Of a stretch of 64,000 nt of DNA, positions 10,614 to 22,110 are shown one piece after another. Location of the stretch: assembly GCF_010183535.1 (NCBI RefSeq), contig NC_071328.1:2294001-2358000 (forward strand). The letters are read 5' to 3'. Source of the DNA: Caenorhabditis remanei. Taxonomy: Eukaryota > Nematoda > Chromadorea > Rhabditida > Rhabditidae. The notes under the pieces are model-generated. The model ran no database searches. It saw only the letters and a program-made list of their open reading frames with translations, and was not told the origin of the DNA. Position numbers and translations under genes: made by a program. Numbering within the stretch: position 1 is the stretch's first letter; each line of letters begins with the position of its first letter.

Positions 10614-10823
10614 TTTTTCAGTTTTTGACTGAAATAATTATCGAGGGTGTGAAAGAAAACACGTGGATGAATATCGTGCCGTTGGCAGAAAAAAAATAAA
10701 TGGGGACACTAAAAATTTATTGTAAGCGTGTCCCCATTTTGTTTTTTTTGCCAACGACACGATATTCAACCACGTGTTTGTTTTTCTCGCAGTTTCGATT
10801 TTTTTCTCTGTAAAACTGAAAAA
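10614..10823. promoter_or_regulatory. Palindromic bidirectional promoter between F4 and F5
   Basis: The 210 bases between the two start codons form an imperfect palindrome. From each ATG outward come TTTTTTCAG-type sequence, a CACGTG core (about 10659 and 10776), ATATCGTGCCGTTGGCA or its complement TGCCAACGACACGATAT, and GGGGACAC or GTGTCCCC, around an AT-rich centre. Both genes therefore see the same motif order. The motifs recur upstream of F3, which supports promoter function, but no factor is identifiable. Confidence 0.65.
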
Positions 10824-12605
10824 ATGTCGTCCACAAGTTTTTTGAGCCGAGGTGCCAAGCCAGCTTTTGTTCGATTCTTGATTTTTGGGATTCTACTTCA
10901 AGCGGTGCTTCTGGTTTTGATCTACAAAAATTCCAAGCCGTCAAGATGTGAGTTTCAGGACTTTTTTTAAAGATAAAATTATCCTTTTTTCAGATTCACT
11001 ACCTAAAAATCAATCGATATTTGCAAATATTTCATGCGATGATCTACTGAACGAATGGAATCCCAAAGTTCCAGTATTATTGATTGATTTGGATTTTCTG
11101 GAAAATTTGAAAACCGAGGATTGTCGATGGGATGAGACAAAGAGGGTGAAGGTAAGTAAATGTAGATTTACGATGACTTGGGTAGATTTACGAGGATTCA
11201 GATTGGAGTCCACGTGAAGGACAAGAATGGATCGATCATTGACACCAATCGATTCAATGTTGTGTTTTATGAAAATCCGGATAACAAAGACTTTTTGGAA
11301 TTCAATGAAGATGGGAAGAGGATTATTCCAAAGTGAGATCAATTTTTTATAGAGAAAATCAATAATTTTTGATTTTCCAGAAGATTCGAGACCCGTCAGA
11401 TCGGAAACTTCAAAGTTCCTACAAATATTCAAAGATTTATTGAATTCTACAAACGATCCAAGTTTGTGGAGTGTCTTGGTCTCGAGATGAATAGAAATAC
11501 AACAAATGTGAGTGATATGGAAATTCTCAACTTTGGCAGCGCCCCTTCAATTCGTTAAACTTAAAAGTTGTTATCATTCGATAGATCATACCTGGATCTC
11601 CATTTTCCCAGTTGACAAATTATTGATAGCTATTAAGGCTTTTGAGATACGCCCCTTTGAAGTTACAGCGTCTTGAGAAAGAGGCGCAGAGAAGCGAGAT
11701 GCCCTCCTCGTTCCACACACTCTCTCGCACCTCAATCTTTAAAGGCGCATATCTCGAAAGCCTGCATAGCTATCAAAAAGTGGTCAACTAACAAAATGTG
11801 GGAAATTTCATGCTCTTTGTTTTTGTAGTTGACAACTTTTCGATATCTCTTTACCTTTTTGAGATGCACACTGATTTTCAGAAAGCCAGTCAAAACGGTC
11901 CAGAGTCCGCCGGTATCCTCGCTCGTTTCCGAGATGAGCTAATCGATATGGAGATGTATCCATTGCTAAACGGTGGTACTCTACTCGGATGGTACCGTGA
12001 ATGTACAGTAATCCCACATACCCGTGATTTGGATTTTTCGGTTTTCAAGGAGAATTACAATCCGGAGTACGCGGAGAATGTTTTCAGGAATGGATCTTCC
12101 TTCAGAATGAGTAGAATGCTTGGGAAGGTAGTGGAGATGGAAAAAATTGAAAAAATTTGAAAAATTTTGTAGCTTGAAGACTCCTACGAAATCACAGTAG
12201 TTTCGAAGAAAGAAGGGCGACCTGCAATTGATTTATTTGTGATGTATGACTATGTGGAGGATGGAAAAGTGATCTACCGTTATATTCCAGGGCTAAATGG
12301 TAAGTGACATTGAAAGTTTTAAAAATTTAACTTTCAACAAAAACCCTGTATTTCCAGGCGACGGCACAAAATACAGATTCACCCATCTCCTACTAGACCC
12401 CTCCTGCGCCGCTGAAATGCATGGTCATCTATTTTGGATTCTTTGTAATCCGATAGAACAGTTGAAGCATGAATACGGACCACTTTGGTATTTGGATCAC
12501 CCAACTGGCAAATATTACTGGAATAGTTCCGGAAAAAATGTGAAAAGCGCTGGGAAGTTCAGCAACGAGGAGATGAAGAAGTATTATTTGCATTTTAAAG
12601 GATGA
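10824..12605 (+). CDS. F5: fukutin/LicD-like transferase (type II membrane protein)
   Basis: Seven exons: 10824-10947, 10994-11151, 11202-11332, 11381-11507, 11882-12127, 12173-12299 and 12358-12605, giving 386 codons in frame. The anchor is at about residues 14-34 (FVRFLIFGILLQAVLLVLI). The core has GGTLLGWYRE and HTRDLD near 229-231, with the HEYGPLWYLDHPT tail. Exon 1 is nearly identical to F3, while the catalytic exon is closest to F4 and F7 in places, which suggests gene conversion. Intron 4 carries an FB1 foldback. AATAAA follows the stop at about 12609. Predicted role: glycan-modifying transferase of the secretory pathway, from family membership only. Confidence 0.88.
11578..11862. repeat. 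FB1 foldback repeat, copy 6 (intron 4 of F5)
   Basis: Arms AGTTGACAAATTATTGATAGC and AGCTATCAAAAAGTGGTCAAC; the hinge contains GGCGCAGAGAAGCGAGATGC. A diverged second left-arm block (TAGTTGACAACTTTTCGATATC) follows, as in F1. Confidence 0.85.
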
Positions 12606-13475
12606 TTTAATAAAATAATTTTTTTGTGGTTTTTTTTTAAACGATGTATAAAGTATTGATTACTGTTTGATGAATTCGTAGACCGTCTGCTTTTTGTGGA
12701 TTTACACGGTAACATATTGAACAGGCGTTGCGTGTGGCTTCACTGAGACTTTAGTTGGTAGAGTAAAAAAAAATCGGTGAGAAAAAAATGGGCGGAGTCA
12801 CGAAACCGGTAAACATTTTTACCTTGAGAATGTTAGAGTAATGCTGCCCTCAGTTCCATACAAGAATCTATTTTAACTCAATTCTAGACTTGGAGACCGA
12901 AAAGCTCAATTGAGTTTAGTAGAGCTGGTTTGCTTTTTGTTGTGGCCTGCCGTAACCTACCGTAACCCTACTAATTACACTTTTCAGAAGAGCGCACTAA
13001 CTTAGTGGCAAATGAGGTGATACCCGGTGATTGCGGATTTTCAATTTTTCCCTCAAATTTCCGGCTCCGCCCCCAAAGCAAGACTTCTTTGAAAAAATGC
13101 TAGGGGTATAATACACTCTCCATACCAGAGTTGTGCAGCAGTGATTTTTCTTATCCGGAAGTCGGAAGTCGGAAATTTAAAAAAAAACACCCGGAAGTCG
13201 GAAGTTGGAAGTCGGAAATAGAAAGTACACTTTTTTCGCAAATATTCAAAATTCCTATTTTCTGTCCTATTTGACCAGTATTTCTGCGAAATGTATTCTT
13301 CCTAAATTTCACAGTGTTGGAATGACGGAAGTCGGAAGCAAAACTTCTTATCCGGAAATCGGAAGTAAAATTTTCAAAACGGAAGTCGGAATTCCGCGCA
13401 ACTCTGCTCCATACCATCCGAATAGAGTCCCGCAAGTGAAAAATATTTATTTTTCCAAAAATTACCAAAAATAAA
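12606..13475. other. Intergenic between F5 and F6 (tail to tail)
   Basis: No gene is seen. Beyond the F5 polyadenylation signal the stretch is AT-rich with scattered CCGTAACCTACCGTAACCC motifs. It ends with a GGAAGTCGG-type repeat (13123-13406) and the minus-strand AATAAA of F6 (about 13446-13451). Confidence 0.5.
13123..13406. repeat. GGAAGTCGG-rich element, copy A
   Basis: The element is bounded by CCAGAGTTGTGC and GCGCAACTCTG. Inside are runs of the 7-mer-based GGAAGTCGGAAGT unit alternating with AT-rich spacers such as TATTTCTGCGAAATGTATTC. The same boundary and core occur at 57247, 60341 and, diverged, 20113. Confidence 0.7.
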
Positions 13476-16380
13476 CTATTTATGCTCTACATAATACTTC
13501 CTCAACTCCTTTTTCGTAAATTTCCCCGCAATCACAATATTCTTTGGCGACTTGTTCCAATCATACTGTTCAGATGGGTGATCTTGATACCATAGTGGAC
13601 CGTATTCGTGCTGGAAATCAAAAAAAATTGTTTTTAATCAAAAAATGGGGTGGTCATACCTTCAACTGCTCTTTCGCATCACACGGCACCCAAAAAATAT
13701 GATCATGAAGGTCTGCGGCACAAGATTGGTCTAGTACGAAATGAGTGAATCTGATTTTCGTGCCGTCGCCTGGAAACAATGTTTCAATTAGGCTCCGCCT
13801 CCAAAAAAGCGACATACACCTCAAATTGCTTGTAAAGGTTGTCCCAACAACTACCGTAACCCTACTGGTCACATCTTTATCAGTAGAGCGCATTTTCTCA
13901 ACAGCTTATGAAGTGGTGTGTTTTGGTGTGCGCAGATTTAAAATTTTTACTAAAAATTTGGGGCCCCGCTTCCAAAACAAGATTTTTGAAAAGTTTCACA
14001 AAACGGAAATTTTTGTGAAAAAAAATTTCTAGCAATTTTTTTTGTCAGAACCAAAAAAGTGTCACTTTTAGGCAGTTCGTGTTGTCTGACACTTTTTTGG
14101 GGCCCAAAAAACCTTAAATTAACAAAAAAACCTCATACTGTAGAGTAAGTGCGCTCTACTGAAACACGCGACTAGTAGGGGGGGGGGGGGGGGGGGGGGG
14201 GTTACGGTAGGTGCTCGGCACCGTGCCAATTTTTGAACTTTCGACTTTTCAAGCTCTTTCTGTGAATACGCGACGCGACCGCTCCGCGGCTCCGTGAGAA
14301 GCAAAACTTTTTTCAAATTTTTCAAGTTTGCAACAACCGCGCTCTATCGCGAACTTTAAAAAACTCAAAACACACATTGTCAATAGAGCGCATCTGCTTA
14401 CCTTCAAGACCAGGAGTATATCGGTACACCAATTTCCCATCCTTCACATAATCATACATCAAGAATATATCTATCCTCGGATTATTCCGTCCATCAGGGG
14501 TTACTGTAAGCTCAAGGGAGTCTTCCAACTGCAAATTTTTTTAATTTAAAAAAAAATCGATTTTTCATGTCCGTTACCCTTCCCAGTTTCCGAATCAACT
14601 TGAAATCAGTCTCTCCTCTCAAAACTTTCTCCGCGTACTCCGGATTGTAGTTCTCCTTGAAAACCGCCAAATCCATATCTTTGGTATGTGGGATTACTGT
14701 ACATTCACGATACCATCCGAGTAGTGTCCCACTGTTTAAATAGGGGTACATTCCCATATCGATTAGTTCATCTCGGAGTAAGGATAAGGTGTTTGTGGAT
14801 GATTGTGCGGGGAGGACGGGGGGCTGGAAAAAAAATTTTGACGAAGAAAAAGTTTTTACGCCAAAAATTAGCGTCAAAGGAGGCTAATGGGGCGCGATTG
14901 CTGGGAACGTTAAAATTTGAACTTTGGAGTTGCTACGCAGTAAATTAGTACTGAACTTGAGATACTTAGTAAATAAAGTGAAAAAAAGTTTTTAATTTTG
15001 AAAACTGTTTTTGGGATTTTTGGTGCCAAAATTTTCTAGGGTCACGATTGCTCATTAGAACGCTATTCATTTCAAAAGTTGGAATTTTGAGTCGCTACGC
15101 AGCAAAGTGGCGTCCCACTCACCTTATCCGTATCCTTCCTATTCATATCGAGCGCTAGACACTCCTGAAATTTTGATCTACGCCAAAATCCAGCAAATCT
15201 CTTCGAATCTTTCGGAACCTCGATGTTCCCAGCCCAACGAGTATCGAATTTTCTGGAAAAAAAGATGTGGATCAATAAAAAATCGATAACTATTATCACT
15301 TGGGTATAATCCTTGGGCCATCGATATGGAACTTCAAGTAGTCTTTGCTGGAGTTATTCGAATAATAGGCAATATCGAATCGGGTATAATTGGGGAGAGG
15401 ATTCGAGAAGGACTTGATGTCCAAAGCGATCTGAAAATTATTCGCTTGGTAGAAACACACGACGCGACCGCAGCGCTTTAAACGCGTTCCACTACAATAA
15501 TTTTTATACCAAAATGTTCAGAAAAGAATGCAAAAATTATTTGGGGTAAGGTGGGTTCGAACCCGGGATGCACGATTACTGGCCAGATATTCTACCGGGT
15601 AGGCTATCGGGGTGCGGCGGCGGCGAGAAAGTGGAGGTTATGATAAGGGTGGTGGTGGCGCGCTTTCTTCTGTCACCGCCACCCTTATCACAACCCCCAC
15701 CGCCGCGCCGCCGGCTCGCCCTCTTAGTCTACCTGGTAAGGAGATGGGCCAGTAATCTAAGCATCCGGGGTTCGACCCCGCCTAGGCTTATTATTTTTTG
15801 CATTTTTTAACAAGTCGAATGATACCAATTTCGTCGGATTTGAATGAGTTTTTGACACTGTTTGGTATGAAAAAATTCCGATTTTTGAAATTAACTTCCT
15901 GGAGTGGTCGTTGCCGTAAATTGCATTTCTAAAAATCCACGCGGCTCTAATTTCGGAATAAAAACGCTTAAATTGCTCACCCGAATTCTGTCCGTCACAT
16001 TCCACATACATCCTTCCGCCTCATTATCCAATTTTTCCAAAAACTCCAAATCAATCAATAAAACTTGTTGATCGGGGCTCCACTCGTACAGAAGGTCTTC
16101 GCAAGGGATTGAGGTGGTCTGAATGTTTTTTTTGGCAGGAATTCGATTTTTTTTTCAAAAAAATTTTCAAAAACTCACATTCATCGAATGATTCCAGCGG
16201 ACGTAATTGCGAAGTAGTTTTTCTGAATTTTTATATTTTTTAAAGCAAAAACAGGTAAAACTCACTGTGAAAATGTCTGGAACTCCGATACAACCAGAAA
16301 AGTAGGACAGTAGAGATAAATCCGAGAACAATGAGTCGAACATAGAAGAATATTGATTTTTTGTCACCGAGAACGTACAT
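13476..16380 (-). CDS. F6: divergent fukutin/LicD-like transferase
   Basis: Nine exons: 16266-16380, 16179-16222, 15981-16118, 15300-15430, 15123-15252, 14578-14823, 14402-14528, 13660-13769 and 13476-13610, giving 391 codons in frame. Compared with F1-F5 and F7 it has two extra introns: one in the stem after the anchor and one splitting the last exon after EQLK. The anchor is at about residues 10-32 (FYVRLIVLGFISTVLLFWL). The catalytic exon is again 246 bp, with DELIDMGMYPYL, NSGTLLGWYRE (Ser in place of the first Gly) and HTKDMD near 235-237. Intron 4 lacks the FB1 foldback found in the other six, so F6 probably branched first. Intron 6 has a 24-G tract. AATAAA is at about 13446-13451 (minus). 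Confidence 0.82.
14178..14201 (+). repeat. 24-nt G homopolymer
   Basis: An uninterrupted run of 24 G lies in intron 6 of F6, followed by TTACGGTAG. Long G tracts can form quadruplexes, and in C. elegans they are unstable without the FANCJ-type helicase dog-1. Assembly length error is possible. Confidence 0.85.
15530..15880. repeat. tRNA-derived foldback (TF), full copy in intron 3 of F6
   Basis: Two tRNA-like halves face away from each other around a GC-rich CCGCCACCACC hinge. The right half has GTCTACCTGGTAAGGAGATG (A-box region) and GGGGTTCGACCCC (B box). The left half is the reverse complement of the same design (GGTTCGAACCC ... CTACCGGGTAGGCTA). The outer end is TTTTTTAACAAGTCGAATG...TTGACACTG. 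Confidence 0.85.
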
Positions 16381-16509
16381 TTTTGAAGGAAATTTTGGAA
16401 AATGATGATAATTTTCAACGCGCCGCCCGAAAAATGAAAATTAGAGCGCCACGTGGATAAAATTTCCGTCAAAAATTTTTTCACGCGATTTACGGTGTTG
16501 GCGACACAC

Positions 16510-16640
16510 CGACAACCGCCACCCTTATCACAACCCCCGCCGCCGCGCCGCCGGCTTTCCCCTATAGCCTACCTGGTAGAATATCTGACCAGTAATCTCG
16601 CATCCGGGGTTCGACCCCACCCTACCCCAAATAATTTTTG
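16510..16640. repeat. tRNA-derived foldback (TF), half copy
   Basis: It contains the GCCGCCGCGCC hinge, TAGCCTACCTGGTAGAATAT (an exact A-box consensus fit) and GGGGTTCGACCCC (B box). The opposite half is missing. Confidence 0.78.
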
Positions 16641-16859
16641 CTTTCTTTTCTGAGCAGGTTGGTATCAAAATTATTGCATTAGAGCGCGTTTACAGCAGAA
16701 ATCAGGGGTACCGTTTAGTTAATTTTGGAAACAGAGATTTTAAGGGATTTTTTTTTGCGAATTTAAGCAACAATTTTCTTTTTTTCGATTGTTTTTTACC
16801 CTGAAGAAATTACTAGAAAAAAATTATCCCAATTCTCCCAGCTGGGCTCTTTGGAACCT

Positions 16860-17160
16860 TTTTATCTCAAAATCTAGGAGAGCTATCAAAAAACTATCAA
16901 CTAAAAAAATGTAGATCATAGAATTTCCCATATTTTGTTAGTTGATCACTTTTTGATATCTCTTCACGTTTTCTAGATATACATTTCCACAGTCAAGTAT
17001 AACGACAGGAATCGAGAGAGCGTCTCGCTTCTCTGCGTCTCCTCTTTCTCGAGCGGTTCTCCAGGTACTCATCTTTGAAGGCGCATATCTCAAAAGCGTG
17101 AACAGCTATCAAAAAGTTGTCAACTGCAAAAATGTAGCCCTACATTTAATCTACACAACC
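16860..17160. repeat. FB1 foldback repeat, copy 7
   Basis: Arms TTAGTTGATCACTTTTTGATATC and AGCTATCAAAAAGTTGTCAAC; hinge CTCGCTTCTCTGCGTCTCC. An extra inverted arm segment precedes it at about 16872-16912. Confidence 0.8.
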
Positions 17161-17377
17161 ATAATAATTTAAATCAATTTGGTTGTTATCTGGCTTTAGG
17201 AGGAACTGTCAAAGTAGAGCATTTTTCATCATTTAGAAGACCTGAAATATAAGAAAAACTAACAAAAAACATTTTCACTTTCATATAATATTTATTCTCT
17301 CTGTTGTTGGGCAGTTGATGCAATTAAAACTTAAATTCAAAAAAATGCGATACATATAATTTTCAGTTAAAACACAT

Positions 17378-19344
17378 TTACAGTCTCAAAAAGTCCCAAT
17401 TCATCTCGAGTCGGCACACTTTTGAATCCACATTTTCCTTCTCCTCCTCCTGGCGTACCTTTCGAACTCTTCTCGGCGTCTCGTATTGAAATTGTGGTGG
17501 AGTTCTCGCCATTCTGGATTTCTTGCAACGTTGACGATAATTTTTGAATTCCCGAGATGTCGCCGGTGTCACTGGATGATCACCTGAAATTTCAACCTTT
17601 TTTTTCACTATTGGATGCTCCAAGAGCTCCCAGGCAGATGGACGAGCCTCCGGATTCTTCCGAATCATTGACTCAATAATCTCCCTTAAATCTCTAGACC
17701 GCCCATGGAAGAATCTGGATGGCGTACGACCACCGATCAGAATATTTCTCACGTCTCCCTGTGGAGGCATATGGAGTCCTGTTGTGATCTCCAACAGACT
17801 CATTCCAGCAGCGAACACATCTCCTGCAGTTGTAAACACTTTTTGAGAAAAGACCTCCGGTGCTAGATACCTTGAATCACCCTCATCTCCTGCACACCAC
17901 TCCTCATTCACTCGGCTGACCAAACCGAAATCTGCAATTTTAATTACCGTATCCTTTACCAATATATTATCTGGTTTGAGGTCATTATGGCAGAATCCGG
18001 AGGTATGGAGATGCCGGAGCCCCAGTACTATTTGTACTAAGATTTTCCAGATCTCGTCTTCTTCCAGACCGTTTCTACAGTATGCCAGTAATGACATGTC
18101 GCATAACTCGGTCTGAATATAGACGAGTCCTCTATCCAACCACCCGGACACGTACTCCAAAATATATTTATTTGGAGGGATCTGCTGGAAACCTTTCACC
18201 TCTTTCACCGCCTTACCCGAATCGGTTGTTAGAGACTTTTTAATCGCATACCATTTCCCCTTATCCCCCTTATATTTTCCCCTATAAACTTCACCGAAAT
18301 TCCCTTTTCCTATCGGTTCGACGTCCGTGAAAAGCTGCTCCATCGCACTCCTCGGGTCCTTTGCTTCGTAGTGTGGGTCGGTGAGTGGGGAGAGTTGTCC
18401 TGCAAACAAAAAATCGATAATCGAGGCCGTAAACGTCAGAAAATGTGATCTTAGTAGAGAAGTACCGAAATTTCGCTGCGTAGCGACTCGAATTTCATTA
18501 AAAAGGAGTAGTAAGGATCTTACGTTAAAAGTGCACACTGCGTACGACTCAACTAGTTTTGATATTTCAAGGCTCTAGCGAAATTATGGAGAATCGTTTA
18601 GACCACTCACTGTGTATCACGTAAGACAGTAATTTTTCCGAAAATCTCAAATTATGAGTAAGCAAGTGCGCTCTAACAAAATTATGAAAGGGATTTTTGC
18701 GATTTTTAAAGTTTTTTCTTCCGCGATTTGAAAGGTTTTTTTTTGCGAATTTTAGGGATTTTTGCGATTTTTAAAGTTTTTTTTTCAGCGATTTTAAAAG
18801 CTTTTTTGCAAGTTTAATGGTTTTTAGCAATTTAAAGGTTTTTTTTTGCGAATTTTAAAGGTTTTTTGCAATTTTAAAGGTTTTTGGGATTTTAAAGGTT
18901 TTTCGCGCTTAGCGGCATCTGATTATTCCTGCGTAGCGACTCAACTAGTGGATACTCAGTCTATAGCTTAGCGGATTTCAGAGCAAAAACTTTCGCTGCG
19001 TAGCGACTCAACATACCTCCCATCTCGTAAACAAGTGCCCCTTGTGGCTCTTCCTCCTTCTTCTTCTTCTCTGACGATGTTCTCTTCTGCTCTTCTCTCT
19101 CCCTCAACGACAATCGACTCGTCGACTTCTTCTTCATCGGAGCAGGTGGCGGTGCTCTCGATTCTCCTCCTAATCTCTCCATGACTTCTGCCTTTGTCTC
19201 CAGTCTGCTCGATTCCACTTCTTCAGTTATCTTCACTTCATTCGAATCCTGAATCCCACGAATCGCCCGTTCCAAAACATGACAATCTCGAATTCCACAG
19301 AAAATCCAGATTTTCTGCTTGGTTGGAGTGGAGGGTGAAGACAT
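17378..19344 (-). CDS. K1: Wee1/Myt1-like protein kinase
   Basis: Two coding exons, 19017-19344 and 17378-18399, give 449 codons with a phase-1 intron. The N-terminal exon is low complexity and basic/acidic (LREREEQKR) and ends GALVYEMGG. The kinase domain starts near residue 135. It has the GKGNFG glycine loop (140-145), AIKK lysine (163), QTELC hinge (205-209), HNDLKPDN catalytic loop (247-254) and DFG (266-268), then GDEGDSRYLAPEV (280-292), which is typical of Wee1/Myt1 kinases that phosphorylate CDK1. All catalytic residues are present. Asn replaces the HRD Arg, as is usual outside RD kinases. No C-terminal membrane segment is seen, unlike Myt1. ATATTTCAG just before the ATG may be a trans-splice acceptor. 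It is a mirror-image paralogue of K3. Confidence 0.85.
18700..18910. repeat. AT-rich tandem repeat in intron 1 of K1
   Basis: Imperfect units of about 20-24 nt (TTTTGCGATTTTTAAAGTTT and variants GCGAATTTTAAAGGTTTTTT) are repeated roughly nine times. The equivalent intron of K3 has a longer array in the opposite orientation (29409-29790). Confidence 0.75.
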
Positions 19345-20112
19345 GGCGGGGAGGAAGATCTGAAATATAATTATGATGAGCAACGGTGTCAAAAGTAAAA
19401 AAAAAGAAATATGAGCATGAGCAGAGAGAAACGTGTATAGAAATGCACCAGGATTCCAAAAGTCCGGTATTTGGAAAATTTTTAAGGTGCACAGAGTAAA
19501 AAGGATTTTAAAATTGATTCGAAAAATTTCAAGGTTTGCAACCGCGCTCTACTGACACTTTGAAATGGGGAGAGTTGAAAGACGCAGAGAAAAAAAAACA
19601 TTTTTGAGGGGAGCGCCAGTTTCAAAAGAAGTTTTTTTGAAATTCGAAAAATTCAACTTTTAGAAAATTTGGCCTAAATGTTTCAATTTAGATTTTTTGA
19701 AAAACAGAAATTTCTTGGTTTTTTTTCTTTTTTCCGGAAAAATAGGAAATTAAAGTTTTTTGGTAAATTTTAATTTTTCGAAACTTCCAAAAATTAAATC
19801 AAATTTGCCGTATTTATTTTGCAAAACTAGAAAAAATGAGGCATTTTTGAGGACTTTGACGGAAAACGCACAAAAAAAGTTTTCGCGTTTTTTTTTGATA
19901 ACTTAAGTTCAATTTTTTGAAATTCAACATTTTGACACCTTCAGACCGCTAGCACACACACCAAAAAAGGGACTAAAAGACTTCGAATGGATGAGAATAC
20001 CCTATTGAGATCGATACTAAAATTGTGATATCTGACTAACCGACTAAAAGTAAACACCTTAAACTAGTTATTAGGGTCGGGGAGATCAAAGGGAAAGGTA
20101 TGCGGAAGTTAT

Positions 20113-20445
20113 CAGAGTTGTACGGAATGACATTTTTCGATTTCCGGAATCCGGAACCAAAATCAAACTTTCGAAATCCGGAATACGGAATCCGGAATGA
20201 TTCGTTAAATTTGCAAGGCCAAGTCATTTTTTCGAGTGTTTTAATGATAAATAAAGTTTAAAACTACTTTTGAGGATGAAAATCGAAAAATAAGTGCTAT
20301 AGTTGCTTTTTAAACTCAAAAAATTTAAAATTTCAACTTCTGGATTCCGGAAAAATTAAACTTAAAAACCAGAATCCGGAATCCGGAATGTCAAAAAAAA
20401 ACCCGGAATTCCGGAATTTCGGAATCCGGATTTCGGACAACTCTG
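20113..20445. repeat. GGAATCCGG-rich element, copy B (diverged)
   Basis: The termini CAGAGTTGTACGG and CGGACAACTCTGG match the GGAAGTCGG family, but the inner units are GGAATCCGGAAT-type rather than GGAAGTCGG. It may be a sister subfamily. Confidence 0.6.
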
Positions 20446-21577
20446 GTAGTTATGGGGGACATGACTAGAATTGAAAAAGAGTGATACGGGAATGGCTTAA
20501 GGGGACTACTGGCTTAAACAGCGTAAAAAAGGGAAAACAATTGAAGGGGTTTGGGTAAAGACAAGGAAGGGACTATATGAATATCAAAATGAGAGAAGGA
20601 GAACCAACCAACCATCCATGACGGCCGACTGAAGACGAATGAATGGTTAGGATTGCCTCATGAAGACGTGAGCAAGTGGGCGGGGCCTAGAATACACCTG
20701 TCCACGTAGCGATCCCATTGGAAAACGGGAATGAGGTGGGGAGGACACTGTTAGAGAGTCAATAAGAAAGGGATGATTGAAAATTGGTAGATTGGGAAGC
20801 TGAAGACGTGGAAATTCTGATTCCACCACGTGGACACATGATCAAAAATCCAGACACACGATGTACCAAGTAGCCACGTAGACATATTCAGAAGACCACA
20901 TTGACAGAGGGCACACGATGTACCAAGTACCCAATGAGTTCCTCTGGGAAGATAGAAGAGTGTATTCCAGATTCTTTGATAGTGGCGGTGTGTCGGCGAG
21001 ATCAAAGGGTACGGTATACCACGTATGGTTTTCAGCAAAAAATGACAAGTCTCTGAAAAAAAAAAACCAAATGGTTACAAATAGTGTGGTATAAAACCAA
21101 TTCTCTGAAAATATTTGTTTGAAAAACGTGAATTTCCATTAAATATGCCAGTTTTTGAAGGTTTCTGTTGATGGGAAATGCTGTTCGTTTTTATTTTTCA
21201 AAATTATAATGGTTAGGTAGATCAACTCTAGATCGGCCGGGCCGGGCCGATTTCCAAATTTTCACCGGCCCGGCCCGGGTCGGCCCGGTCTGCCCGGGTG
21301 AAGCGACTTTTTTCAAAAAACATGTTTTTTTCAGCAGTAATTTTAAAGAAAGTGGTTTTTGGGGCATTTTCTGCAAAAATTCGACTGAATTGACGATTTT
21401 TATTAGTTCTACAGTGAATTTAGTGATAAAAAGCACTTGAAAATTATTTTTGGGGTGCAAAAATTTTTGAAATGAGGAAGATTTTAAAATCGAAAAATTT
21501 GAAATCAAAAATTGACAAACTTGGAATGTGCCCCTTGACGCCAGATGAAACCTAAATTTTTCAAATTTACATTTTTC

Positions 21578-21672
21578 TTGTAGATCAAATCCAGATTTCT
21601 ATTTTTGTAGTTGACAACTTTTCGATAGCTGTTCACGCTTTTGAGATATGCGCCTTTAAAGATGGGTACTAG
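21578..21672. repeat. FB1 foldback repeat, half copy (8)
   Basis: Only the left arm is present (ATTTTTGTAGTTGACAAC, GAGATATGCGCCTTTAAAG), followed by unrelated AT-rich sequence. The flank GACAAACTTGGAATGTGCCC is the same as beside copy 9 in K2 intron 1. Confidence 0.7.
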
Positions 21673-22110
21673 CAGAGAGAAGGAAGTTACATTTTCGAAA
21701 AAAAATTGTTTTCTCAATTTCTCATATTTTGGCTGTGAAACTAACATAATTTTTAAAAAACTAAGCGAAATATTTTTTCGGCGGTTTTCAAAAAATTTTA
21801 TGGCAAAAATTTTTTCGGATTGTTCTTGAAAAAACTGTTCGAAAATTTTTTGAAAATTACTGCTGAAATTTTAAAAAATTAAGTAACAAAAATAGTGGTT
21901 GTTCGATTTTCTGAATGTTTTTCTAGTTTTGTACTCAAAAACAGGCTTCTGAAGGTCTGTCCTGAAAATACTTATAGTTTTAGTTTAAATTCAAAACTTT
22001 TTTCTCCGAAAAACTCTAAAAGAAAAATTTTTTCAGTCAGTATTCTTGAAATTTTTTTTTCGAATTTTTCGGTTTTTTCGGTACGAACTTTTTGATTTAA
22101 AAATTTTTTC

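Larger units (their letters stand above)
16381..17377. other. Intergenic between F6 start and kinase K1 stop
   Basis: The stretch holds a TF half copy (16510-16640), an FB1 foldback (16860-17160) and the minus-strand AATAAA of K1 (TTTATT at 17291-17296). No coding sequence is supported. The F6 side lacks the motif set of the F3-F5 promoters. Confidence 0.5.
17200..21050 (-). repeat. Left arm of ~3.9-kb kinase inverted duplication
   Basis: K1, its intron and about 1.7 kb of its upstream sequence are present as an inverted copy at about 27,550-31,450. Matches extend beyond coding sequence: the ACTAAAAGTAAACACC and GGGTCGGGGAGATCAAAG segments near 20,040-20,100, and the GCCTCATGAAGACGTGAGCA to CCACGTGGACACATGATCAA segment near 20,650-20,850. 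Boundaries are approximate. Confidence 0.8.

Noticed and set aside
15568..15810. Open frames rich in Pro, Gly and Arg in the GC-rich hinge
   Set aside because: These are translations of the TF repeat hinge and recur at every TF copy (16453, 36483, 39000, 55111), so they reflect repeat sequence, not genes.
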